A DNA stretch of 64,000 nucleotides from Ipomoea triloba. Lineage: Eukaryota; Streptophyta; Magnoliopsida; Solanales; Convolvulaceae. The stretch's first letter is position 1, and each line of letters starts with the position of its first letter. The translations under genes were made by a program, and so were the position numbers. The stretch is taken from NCBI RefSeq assembly GCF_003576645.1, contig NC_044917.1, forward strand, positions 14,509,077 through 14,573,076, written 5' to 3'. A model generated the notes under the pieces. The model did no database searches and was not told the DNA's origin. It saw only the letters and a list, made by a program, of their open reading frames with translations. Below, one piece after another: positions 21,700 to 31,700 of this stretch.

Positions 21700-22120
21700 C
21701 CAACATTTAGGTGTAAATGAGGCCGGCTCGCGGGCCTTAGCGGGTCGCCAAATTTGAAATGTTATAAATTTAAATAAAAATTAGTATAAAAAAAGTTAAT
21801 AAGTGTATACTAAAATAATTTGGATTATTCAAACATATATTATTGCATTTGTAATTTGTTAAATAAAATAAAACCAATAAAATAATAAGTTCTAATGAAT
21901 AATCAAATAAATAATTTATTAATCTATTAGCCAATAACAAATAATTTATACAATTTACTAATTACTAATACAAAATATATAATTATATAAAATGGTGTGT
22001 ATATATACACACTAATATTAATAATGTGTACATACTAGGTGAGCTCCCGTAGGCCCGCGTTTTTGGTGCGGCAGGAGGGGGCTAGCCTGACGGGTTAAAC
22101 CCATTTTGTTAGCTCTATCT
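21700..22120. mobile_element. Small GC-ended insertion inside Ty3 pol (hAT-like MITE)
   Basis: Ty3 coding similarity breaks between about 21664 and 22120. The inserted block has GC-rich ends (TTAGGTGTAAATGAGGCCGG and GCGGG motifs at left; CCTGACGGGTTAAACCC...GTTAGCTCTA at right) and an AT-rich middle with ATAATTTAT-like units. Ends of this kind (GGTGNNAAA plus GGCCCG) occur in plant hAT non-autonomous elements. Terminal matches are imperfect. Confidence 0.45.
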
Positions 22121-22930
22121 AGATTTGGTCTCTGTTCTTCTTAATAGCTTGCTGATATAGTAGATAAGATATTGCACTTTGTTTTCATCCATCACTAATA
22201 CAGAGGTTAGTGCTCGGTTTGAGACAACTACATAGAGGTACAAGGTCTCATTAGGGCCGGTTTTTTTTATTTGTATGGCCCTGTGCTAGTAAATAAGTAA
22301 GACCCTATCAAAGTATAAATAAACTGCGAATTGAAAAAAAAATTGCAAAGAGAAAAATGCAAAAAAAAAAAAATAATAATTTTGGGCCAATATAATCACA
22401 AATACATATACTAACTATTAGGCAGGGTTGGACTAGGGGCCCCCAAAATTTTGGGGCCCTATGCTGTTGCACATCTTGCATGCCCTAAAATCCGGCCCTA
22501 AGTCTCACCTTCCTACGGTTTGGACAACAAGAGATGGGGCAACAAGTACCTTTTTAATTCTTCAAAGGATGACTGGCACTCAGTATTCCATTTGAAGCCT
22601 TCTCTGTTCTTGATCAGTTCGAAAAAAGGCAATGGTCGTTCTACAGATTTCGACTAGAATCAACTACTACAGAAATCATATATAACGTAGGCCATTTAAC
22701 GTCGCTAGGGGCCCCAAAAATTTTGGGGCCCTGTGCTGTTGCACATCTTGCATGCCCTAAAATCCGACCCTAGGTCTCACCTTCCCACGGATTGGACAAT
22801 AAGAGATGGGGCAACAAGTACCTTTTTAATTCTTCAAAGGATGACTGGCACTCAGTATTCCATTTGAAGCCTTCTCTGTTCTTGATCAGTTTGAAAAAAG
22901 GCAATGGTCGTTCTGCAGATTTCGACTAGA
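22121..22930 (-). pseudogene. Ty3/gypsy RT thumb / RNase H start, interrupted (level 0)
   Basis: Minus-strand frames give ETLYLYVVVSNRALTSVLV and YISKLLRRTETKSR (22250-22120), and further right RPLPFFELIKNREGFKWNTE and CQSSFEELKRYL (22680-22540, again 22920-22810 in the duplicated copy). These are the RT/RNase H junction of the same element. It is cut by a 249-bp hAT MITE at 22252-22500, carries a 272-bp tandem duplication, and stops at the CACTA left end at 22934. Confidence 0.8.
22252..22500. mobile_element. 249-bp hAT MITE in Ty3 pol
   Basis: Starts TAGGGCCGGTTTT and ends AAAATCCGGCCCTA, good inverted terminal repeats. The flanks GGTCTCAT and AGTCTCAC each differ by one base from GGTCTCAC, and the host coding frame reads smoothly if that 8-bp site is restored. 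TIR and target length fit the hAT superfamily. Non-coding interior. Confidence 0.75.
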
Positions 22931-22976
22931 ATCAACTACTACAGAAATCATATATAACGTCGGCCATTTAACGTCG
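22433..22976 (+). repeat. 272-bp tandem duplication spanning the CACTA left end
   Basis: CTAGGGGCC... at 22433 repeats at 22705. Each copy holds the end of the hAT MITE, a piece of Ty3 RT and the outer 43 bases of the CACTA (ACTACTACAGAAATCATATA...). So the first copy carries an orphan CACTA terminus at about 22662-22704. The duplication is younger than both insertions. Confidence 0.85.
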
Positions 22977-23340
22977 GGTATATGAATAACCAATGTTAAA
23001 GGTTAAATAAATAAATAAAAATTTAAAACAATTTAATGTCGGTTATTTACTAATAACTAACGTTATAACTAACAAATAAAAAAAATACAGACTAATATAT
23101 GACGTCGGTTATATACTTAACTGCTGTTGTATTGCATTTTAGATTGTTTTTTTTTTTAATTTCATATAAGACTTCAGTTAGTAAGACAACCGACATCATA
23201 TTATTTTTATTATTTTTATTTTTTACGTCGATGAAGCGATACGGCGTGGGTTAGGTCTTTAGCCGACGTCGTATCGCTTCGTCAATAACGATTCACTAAC
23301 CTACAACGGTTGTTCTTCTTAAAAACTGACGTCGTAAGGT
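22950..23340. repeat. CACTA left subterminal repeats
   Basis: Repeated units such as AACGTCGG, AATGTCGGTTA, GACGTCGGTTA and CAACCGACATCA in both orientations, including a palindrome-like AAGCGATACGGCGT...CGTATCGCTTCGTC at 23231-23283. Such arrays are transposase-binding sites in CACTA elements. Confidence 0.8.
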
Positions 23341-24173
23341 TTTTATTTAATACCCCGTTTCAGACCATCCCATTTTGAAAGTCATTTCATTGTCGTTCGT
23401 CTTCTTCGCGCATATCCGCCGTTTCAGACCATCTACACTGCCACCAAGTTGCACAACTACCGCCATCCACCGCCGAGTCGCTCAGCCACCGCCATCCACA
23501 CCGCTCACCATTTGCTTCGTCTTCTTCTTCTCGCTGTTTGAACACCACTGCTGTCGCAACCGAGCCACCGCCGCAGCAACAAATCGACCATCGCACCTCC
23601 AACAGCCGCGCTACATCGCCGTCCGACCACCGTCGCACAGAAATCCGGTAAGTTTCTTTGTTTTTTAATTATTATTCTAATTTCTGAATTATTGGAGTTG
23701 AATATATATATATTTGGAATTATTTATTAATGTATTTTGAATTTTAGGAATTATTAGGTGTATATTTTGAATTTTATAAGTTATTGGTTATATATTTTGA
23801 ATTTAGGAAATTATTGTATATATATTGTGTATATATTTTGAATTAATGTTAATATATTTTGAATTATAGAAATTATTGTGTATGTTAGGAATTATTATTA
23901 TAATATTTCGAATTATTGTTAATTTATTTTGAAATTTAGGAATTAATGTTAATATATTTTAAATTTTAGGCATTATTGTTAATTTATTTGAATTTTAGGT
24001 TTTTAGTGTGAGATGTTTTGATTAGTTTTTTACTTTTAACTTGTACATCAAACCTAACTTTACACAACTTGGAAGTGTAATAATCTAAGCATAATCATAT
24101 ATTAGTTTTTTTCTTTGTTTTTTTTTTCTTTTCAATTTTAATATAAGTAAATCGTGGTTAAATTTCATTGTAG
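23341..24173 (+). promoter_or_regulatory. CACTA non-coding first exon and intron
   Basis: A C-rich block (23390-23647, many CCACCGCC units) ends in CCGGTAAGTT, a strong donor at 23648. TTTCATTGTAG at 24173 is a good acceptor. The intron between is AT-rich with repeated ATATATTTTGAATT units (about 23700-24000). It looks like an untranslated first exon and leader intron. The open frame in the exon has no recognisable protein and is likely chance. Confidence 0.5.
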
Positions 24174-24254
24174 GTGATTACTTTGATTCGATGTTTGCTT
24201 ATCGATGTGGACAAATCTTTGGTGAAATAAGATCTTTATTTATTTATTTTCCTA

Positions 24255-24520
24255 CGAAGTTTCGGCTTTCCGTTGTGCATCCGGTGATTGGCCACACCGT
24301 GGTCTATGCTTATTTATGTTTTCAGCTTTCTCTTATGCATCGAGTGATTAGCCACACTGTGGTATATGTTTAAATTAATTTTAGTTATTATATTATGATG
24401 ATTTTAAATTGGCCACACCGTGCTCTATGTTTATTTATGTTTTCGGCTTTCTCTTGTGCATCCGGTGATTAGCCACACCGTGGTCTATGTTTAAATTAAT
24501 TTTAGTTATTATATTATGAT
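24255..24520 (+). repeat. Three direct repeats in CACTA interior
   Basis: Copies of a unit with CGGCTTTC, GTGCATCCGGTGATT and GCCACACCGTGGTCTATG occur at about 24260, 24320 and 24445. The last two share a following stretch TTAAATTAATTTTAGTTATT. GCCACACCGTGG(C/T) is partly self-complementary. Confidence 0.8.
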
Positions 24521-24602
24521 TATTTTAGATATTTGTTGAATCAATGATTGAATGTTAACAAAATTTTAATTAGAGTCAATATTATTTTAGATTGACTTGT
24601 CA

Positions 24603-25474
24603 TGGATAAAAGTTGGATGAATGCTTCTCGGATTAGTAAGGAATATGATGACGGATTTTGTGAATTTTTGGACTTTGCAAAACGTCGTCTTCCAAATAAT
24701 AATGGAAGGTTTTTTTGTCCCTGTAAGAAGTGTTGCAGAATTGTCATATTATGGTGTGATTGAAGAAATATGAGATGTTGATTATGTTCAGTTTAGGGTG
24801 CCGATGTTCCGATGTAACTGGGTAGATAGTAAACATGGTGTGAAAGCTGATGAGTTAGGATTTACACTTGTAGAGCTGAACAGGGAAGGTCACAAAAATG
24901 AGCAATTCATAATGGCATCCCAAGCAAAACAAGTATTTTATGTTACTGATTCTTGTGATAAAAAAAATGGTCAATTGTCCTTCATGGAAAGACAGAAAGT
25001 ATTGGTGATATGAATGAAGATGTTAGTTTAGATCTTGAGGAAATACCACCATTTTCTTCAAGTTTATTGCCAATTGTTTTGGATAATGAGATAGATGAAG
25101 TGCATGCATCACAGGATGATCATCATGAAGGGATATGGAAGCATTGATTATTATTTGTAATGCTTTAACATTTTCTTGTGTTTACACTATCTAAATATTT
25201 ATATTTATATTTATGTATATTATTTTTTTGTCATTTACTAATAATTTCTTTGTTAAACAGACATATGGATTCATCAAATGATCTCACTAATGATAGTACC
25301 ACCCAAGGTACTAATACTACTGCTAATAAGAAGAGGGGTGCCACTCGACTGAAAAAATTAATTTTAGAGCGTGCTAGTGCCGAAAAAAAGAAGGTAGTTG
25401 AACTCCAAATTCTAAAGTTATGTTTCATTGTTGAGACGAAACAAAGTTCCTATCACAATATGATCATGGCATGA
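24603..25474 (+). pseudogene. CACTA transposase-associated and DUF4216 domains, internally deleted
   Basis: MDKSWMNASRISKEYDDGF and CEFLDFAKRRLP, ending PCKKCC (24603-24745), is the N-terminal transposase-associated domain of plant CACTA proteins. It is followed directly by SYYGVIEEI-stop-DVDYVQ (24746-24790) and VPMFRCNWVDSKHGVKADEL to AKQVFYVTDS (24804-24960), the DUF4216 domain that normally lies several hundred codons further on. So the TNP2 catalytic part and DUF4218 are deleted. A basic, serine/threonine-rich segment at 25264-25470 (KKRGATRLKKLILERASAEK) matches the start of the downstream plant-transposase region. Stops and frame changes are present. The product cannot be a working transposase. 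Confidence 0.8.
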
Positions 25475-25594
25475 TGCCCCAGAAGAGAGTAGAGAGCTCA
25501 TTTAGGATGATATCTTGGTATGTAACTTATTTTTTAAATTTAGATATTTAAAAACAAAAAATTAATATAATCTTGTCTTGTAGAGTGTTTATGA

Positions 25595-26720
25595 TATTGT
25601 AGAGTGCTTTACCTCGACACTTTTGACAAGTTAGGACTGGATAGAGATATCCTTAGGCTGGTCATGACCCCTTTGGCTGGGTTCACAGGTGATTCAATCG
25701 AGGCTGAAGGTGCTATAAAGTTGTTGGTCGAGTTAGGCACCTGCCCAAAAACTACCATGGTTGAAATGGAATTTGTAGTCGTCCGTCTGGAGTGTTCTCA
25801 CAACGCGATTTTGGGGAGGCCAGGGCTGGAGAACTTAGGAGCCTTAATCTCACTAAAACATCTGTGCATGAAATTCTGAACACCCATGGGAGTAGGAGCG
25901 GTATGAAGTGATCAGAAGATAGCTCATGACTGTTACCTACAGTCTTGCCGCAAGATAGGAAAAGCGGATCTACGGATCCACACCATTACAAAGAAAGATG
26001 ACATGGCGGAGCGGACCTTGGAACGACCTGAACCAGCGGTCGAGTTAGAAGAGATAGAAATTAATCCGACCTTCCCTGAAAGACGAGCAAGGATCGGTAA
26101 GGGTCTATGCGAAGTTGTCAAAGAGTCGGTGGTACGAGTGTTGAGAAAATATAAGAAAATCTTTGCATGGGGACCTAAAGATATCCCCAGGGTGGACCGG
26201 TCCATAATAACTCACCGGTTGGCGGTTGACCCGACTTACCGACCTGTAGTTCAAATGAAGAGACATCTCTTGACAGATCGACGAGAGTTTTTGAAAAAGG
26301 AAATTAATGCATTACTAGCTGCTGGCCATATTCGGGAAGTAAAATATCCTAAATGGTTGGCCAACGTGGTGTTGGTCCCGAAGCCACCGTTGCCAAGGAT
26401 CGACCAGATGGTGGACGAGACAGCGGGATGTGCTTTACTGAGTTTTATGGACGCCTTCCGAGGTTATCATAAAATCTTCATGCACGCACCCGATGAAGAG
26501 AAAACTACTTTCGTGACCCCGGATGGAGTGTACTGCTATCGAGTGATGCCATTCGCCTTGAAGAATTCTGGTGCGACCTATACTAGAATGGTGTTGCAAC
26601 TATTCAAGGACCTGTTGGGAAAGACTATGGCCGCCTACGTTGATGACATGCTCGTGAAAAGTCAAAAGTAGGAAAGTCATGCGGACGACCTTGCTGCTAG
26701 CTTTCAAGTTATGGAGAAAC
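25595..26720 (+). pseudogene. Ty3/gypsy protease and RT fragment (level 2), first half
   Basis: The frame opens inside the protease-downstream region, YLDTFDKLGLDRDILRLV then MTPLAGFTGDS and HNAILGRPGLENLGA (25604-25879); the catalytic DTG lies upstream and is absent. The RT at 26003-26720 has VDRSIITHRLAVDPTYRPV, GCALLSFMDAFRGYHKIF and the catalytic YVDD at 26636-26647 (AAYVDDMLVKSQ). Coding breaks after HADDLAASFQVMEK at 26720, where the LTR element is inserted, and resumes at 34816. No 5' LTR or gag precedes it, so it is 5' truncated. It lies inside the CACTA. Confidence 0.85.
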
Positions 26721-28091
26721 TGATGTTGTCAGTATGTGGTGAGGTGAATGTGGTAATGAAAGGTGTTAAAACGAAGAGTCAAGACTCCCCGTGTGTCGTG
26801 TCTCTCAAGGATGACAAATTGGAGCGAATTAGTGTTGGCATTTAGGAGGTTAAAAGACAAGAGTTGCAAGGATTACTAAGGAACACTTGAGTCATAGATT
26901 TGGGGGTTGTAAGGGTGTATTTTAACTAAACAAACTGAAAAGAACAAGGAGGTGTGTAACTTAGTTAGTCCAAATGATTGATTATCCAAAGGTAATGTGG
27001 AAATGAGTTTCGGGAATGAACACGGGAGTCACGGTATCAATACCAAGTGACGTCACACTTGGACTCTCAATCCTCATTCGGTTGAGGCATTTTATCGAAC
27101 ACCTTGCCTACCACTCCTCTCGGACCACTTCCTTTCGGACTAAGGGCGGAGATGTGGGTGAGTTGGACTCGTGAGAGGCCGCTATCACGCACACACTCAC
27201 TTTCCTAGAGTCTACTATCTATCCCGGCCGGAAATAGGAGCAAAGCATGAAGAACTTCAACCACACAAGACTAAACCCACTTCATTATTTTCACATTCAT
27301 ATGACAAAATTCAAGCATCAATCATAGGATCTAACATGGGGCACACACACCCCTCAACTAATTTACTCAAGCATTATCAAATCAAAGATTAAACAAAGCA
27401 AAATAACCAAATCAATAGATTAAAGTTGCAATCTTTAAAGAACAAAAGTTTTAGCAACATACCTATATAGGGATCAATGGAGCTACTCCATCTTCCTTTC
27501 ATCCTTCATCTTGCTTCTTTAGTCTATGGAAATTCTATCTATATAATCTACTCTAAAGAAAAGGAAAAGGATTTCCGCCAAAGGGGAGAAAACTCAAAGA
27601 ACTCTATCTAAAGGGAATTGGGACTCTTCTGATAAACCTACAAAGGCCATATATATAGCCTCCGAAATCTCGCCTTAATTATTTCCGCGCTGTGTCGCGT
27701 CCACGCGCGTCTCCACGCGCGTCACCACGCGTGTGAGCGTGCGTGGGAGCATTTCAGTACGCAACCACGCGTGTGGGCGTGCGTGGTGAAATTTGCTTCT
27801 GTTGTCTTCTTCTATGTTGTAGCTCTCGATGATACGGTTCCATAGCCACCTGCCTTGTCTCATTCGGACATTCCTAGCTCTAGTTACGTCCGTTTTACTG
27901 AAGTGTCGCCGGAATGCCTTGCGAAATTTAAGATTTGTGCAAATTATATTGAAACACACATGATTAGTCCCTAGACCTATATGCAATGAAATTACCCTAT
28001 CTTAGTATACTTTGAGGCCTAATGGACATCTAACGTAGCATATTTTTCACCTAAATGACCCCAAAAACACGGCTATTTTTGGCACTTATCA
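26721..28091 (-). repeat. 3' LTR of level-3 element (complete, 1371 bp)
   Basis: On its own strand it starts TGATAAGTGCCAAAAATA and ends CATACTGACAACATCA. It contains a TATA box (CTATATATATGG on the minus strand, plus coordinates about 27648-27662), a cluster of CCACGCGTG-type palindromes at 27695-27785 upstream of it, and a conserved block at about 27045-27150. Confidence 0.9.
27690..27790 (-). promoter_or_regulatory. CCACGCGTG palindrome cluster in LTR
   Basis: Several overlapping self-complementary units, such as CCACGCGCGT, CACCACGCGTGTG and CCACGCGTGTGGGCGTGCGTGG-like repeats, alternate here; the same cluster is at 29045-29135. Similar motifs recur inside the element at 31355-31445 and in the related LTR at 18420-18565. 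They can form hairpins in DNA or RNA. Function is unknown. Confidence 0.7.
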
Positions 28092-28156
28092 AAGTTTCCA
28101 CACTTTAACTTTGCTTGTCCTCAAGCAATTCACAATTAAATGCTAATCATTTAAGN

Positions 28157-29437
28157 AAAGACAAGAGTTGCAAGGATTACTAAGGAACACTTGAGTCATA
28201 GATTTGGGGGTTGTAAGGGTGTATTTTAACTAAACAAACTGAAAAGAACAAGGAGGTGTGTAACTTAGTTAGTCCAAATGATTGATTATCCAAAGGTAAT
28301 GTGGAAATGAGTTTTGGGAATGAACACGGGAGTCACGGTATCAATACCAAGTGACGTCACACTTGGACTCTCAATCCTCATTCGGTTGAGGCATTTTATC
28401 GAACACCTTGCCTACCACTCCTCTCGGACCACTTCCTTTCGGACTAAGGGCGGAGATGTGGGTGAGTTGGACTCGTGAGAGGCCGCTATCACGCACACAC
28501 TCACTTTCCTAGAGTCTACTATCTATCCCGGCCGGAAATAGGAGCAAAGCATGAAGAACTTCAACCACACAAGACGGAAATAGGAGCAAAGCATGAAGAA
28601 CTTCAACCACACAAGACTAAACCCACTTCATTATTTTCACATTCATATGACAAAATTCAAGCATCAATCATAGGATCTAACATGGGGCACACACACCCCT
28701 CAACTAATTTACTCAAGCATTATCAAATCAAAGATTAAACAAAGCAAAATAACCAAATCAATAGATTAAAGTTGCAATCTTTAAAGAACAAAAGTTTTAG
28801 CAACATACCTATATAGGGATCAATGGAGCTACTCCATCTTCCTTTCATCCTTCATCTTGCTTCTTTAGTCTATGGAAATTCTATCTATATAATCTACTCT
28901 AAAGAAAAGGAAAAGGATTTCCGCCAAAGGGGAGAAAACTCAAAGAACTCTATCTAAAGGGAATTGGGACTCTTCTGATAAACCTACAAAGGCCATATAT
29001 ATAGCCTCCGAAATCTCGCCTTAATTATTTCCGCGCTGTGTCGCGTCCACGCGCGTCTCCACGCGCGTCACCACGCGTGTGAGCGTGCGTGGGAGCATTT
29101 CAGTACGCAACCACGCGTGTGGGCGTGCGTGGTGAAATTTGCTTCTGTTGTCTTCTTCTATGTTGTAGCTCTCGATGATACGGTTCCATAGCCACCTGCC
29201 TTGTCTCATTCGGACATTCCTAGCTCTAGTTACGTCCGTTTTACTGAAGTGTCGCCGGAATGCCTTGCGAAATTTAAGATTTGTGCAAATTATATTGAAA
29301 CACACATGATTAGTCCCTAGACCTATATGCAATGAAATTACCCTATCTTAGTATACTTTGAGGCCTAATGGACATCTAACGTAGCATATTTTTCACCTAA
29401 ATGACCCCAAAAACACGGCTATTTTTGGCACTTATCA
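28157..29437 (-). repeat. Duplicate partial LTR copy next to a single N
   Basis: 28157-29501 is almost identical to 26853-28155. Differences seen: one C/T change (CGGGAATG/TGGGAATG) and a 42-bp tandem duplication at about 28535-28617 containing GAAATAGGAGCAAAGCATG. It lacks the first 132 bases of the LTR, and the N at 28156 marks the junction. An assembly artefact is likely; unequal recombination is the alternative. Confidence 0.9.
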
Positions 29438-29718
29438 AAGTTTCCACACTTTAACTTTGCTTGTCCTCAAGCAATTCACAATTAAATGCTAATCATTTAA
29501 GTGCCAAAGGTAGCTGTGTTACTCAATTAATTAACCGGTCTATTAACTCTAGGGTGCAGCCAACGGAGTGGGTGAAATTCTGCACATTATCTACACAGGA
29601 TGGTAACCACATGCCATACACTCTAAGAAAATACAAACGAAGCAAAACCCCTAAGGTCTCATTTGGACAAAGCAACACACACTCCATACAACCAAGCATG
29701 CAATCCAAGTTAGATTCA

Positions 29719-29968
29719 CCTTAGATTTTACAAAGGCCTTTAAGCCGAGCCCCCTAGTGGGAACGATGTGCACACCTCAACCAATACTTTTCAACTAAAT
29801 GCCAAAGCCCAACGCGTAAAATAAGTGAGGGTAGGGACATGGACCTTAGATTTTACAAAGGCCTTTAAGCCGAGCCCCCTAGTGGGAACGATGTGCACAC
29901 CTCAACCAATACTTTTCAACTAAACGCCAAAGCCCAACGCGTAAAATAAGTGAGGGTAGGGACATGGA
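29719..29968 (+). repeat. 125-bp tandem duplication
   Basis: The unit CCTTAGATTTTACAAAGG...GGGTAGGGACATGGA occurs at 29719-29843 and 29844-29968, nearly identical. Confidence 0.9.
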
Positions 29969-30290
29969 CCGCTCATCGCCATGGCTTGGGCGATCTCTCT
30001 TTCTTCTCAACCCCCTCGGATCTCATTCTCGGGCGACCCGACTTCACATGGATCTCCATGCTTTTTCGAAGGTCAGTGCAATGGGGTGGATCACCTCCTC
30101 TCAATTTTCTCATCTCCTAGAATCTCTTTGGGACAACCGACTTCATGTGGATCTCCACGCTTGTTTGAAGACGGTGCAATGGTTGCCCCATATCCTAGCA
30201 AGATGGCTATCCTCGGATCTTATCTCTAGGAGTGACCAAACATTTTTCTTAAGCCTTTTTTTCAAACTTTCACCATTTCAACCCCTCATG

Positions 30291-30430
30291 CCTTTTACTT
30301 GGGAATCGGGATTTACTCACATTTCTCACCAACCTTTTACTTGGGAATCGGGATTTACTCACATTTCTCACCAAAGGCTCACCTTTTAATCGGGATTTAC
30401 TCACATTTCTCACCAAAGGCTCACCTTTTT
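30291..30430 (+). repeat. Three tandem units with AATCGGGATTTACTCACA
   Basis: Units starting CCTTTTA at 30291, 30333 and 30382 share AATCGGGATTTACTCACA and TTTCTCACCAA. Two short runs of CGACTTCA(C/T)(A/G)TGGATCTCCA at about 30039 and 30129 lie just upstream. Confidence 0.85.
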
Positions 30431-31700
30431 CCCCATGCCCTACCAAGATTAGTTCAATTCCGGGCTTCGCTTTCCATTATCTTTCTAAAATTAAGGGGTG
30501 CACACTCCCACTTCGAGATATCATTGACTCAGGTCTAAGCAAAATAAGAGGTGAATATCATACAAGCATACAAGAATTTAAAACTCATTTGGTCTAAGCA
30601 ATTGCTTGGTAAAGAAGGAGTACTTCCCATGGATATTCAAAGAGAAAATTTTTTTATTTTTGGCATATGATTAACATTCTCCCTAGATAATGTGAACAAT
30701 GACACACTCTCCAAAGATCAAACACACCCATAAGACAAGACCAATATATCAATCAAGCAACAAACAATATAAGCATAACGTGTGTCCTTTCCACACTTTA
30801 AAACAAACATCGTCCTCGATGTTGCCATGAAGATCAAATGGAACAAGGGAGCACAGTCATTCAAAATCAATCAAACCCTTTCCACACTTTAGAAGTGTTT
30901 TCGGGGGTGTAGGGTGTCAACAATATAGCATTTTGTGGGTGCGAAATAGTATGTGTTTATCAAGTATGCAAGGAACACGTATAACAATTCAATTTCCACA
31001 CTTTAGAATTGAAAAATGAGGCATGAAAAGGTAAAAGAGATAAGAGGTTTACAACCAAGTAAGCATCCCTTCATTTCCACACTTTAAGCTTCTAACATCT
31101 CTTTTGCCTTCGTTCTCCAAGCTACATGAAACAATGTTAGCACAAGAAGACAACCAATTGACGTGCAATGGCCTGACGGAAGTTCATTTATTCATAATGA
31201 AAACATAAATCCTAAAACAAGGTAAGTAACTAAAACAAAAACAATAAGAAAGATATGTAAATCAAGATAGGAAATGATTCTTGGCACGTCCAAACCTTGG
31301 AGACTCATAAAAATTGGATGAAAATGAACATGATGCTCAACAAGTTGTCAGGACCTGTCCACGTGGACACCACGCGTGTGTGTCCATGTGGATCAGCACT
31401 AGAAAGGTTCCACGCCTGTCACCACGCGTGTGGGCAGGCGTGGACAACAGTGCTGATCACTTTCTTCTTCTCCCGGCTTTTGCCTTCCGCTTTTGATCCG
31501 GTTTAGCTCAATTCGACATGGCTTAGCACCAAAATCACTTGCAATGTTAGCTCAAGCATGCTATTCTAAAAAGAAAATTGCTAATAACGAAGGAAAAGAA
31601 AAAGTAAACAAGAAATAAAGTTCTAACATCTAAGGATAACGTTGGGATTACCTCCCAAGTGCGCCATGGTTTAACGTCTCCTGGCCAGACGTGGTGTGCT

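Larger units (their letters stand above)
29438..31700 (-). other. Non-coding internal part of level-3 element
   Basis: On the element's strand this is the region between the reading frame and the 3' LTR. It contains a 125-bp tandem duplication (29719-29968), 42-49-bp tandem units (30291-30430), five copies of the motif TAAAGTGTGGA (minus strand) and another CCACGCGTG cluster (31355-31445). No coding similarity is visible. The 3' LTR-proximal copy of TAAAGTGTGGAAACTTT lies where the polypurine tract is expected. Confidence 0.6.

Noticed and set aside
23375..23668. Open frames on both strands in the CACTA 5' region
   Set aside because: Both strands are open because the block is C-rich; it ends at a strong splice donor and fits an untranslated exon.
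27675..27986. 103-codon minus-strand frame inside the LTR, repeated at 29021-29332
   Set aside because: It lies across the LTR TATA box and palindrome cluster; the identical second copy reflects the LTR duplication, not a gene.
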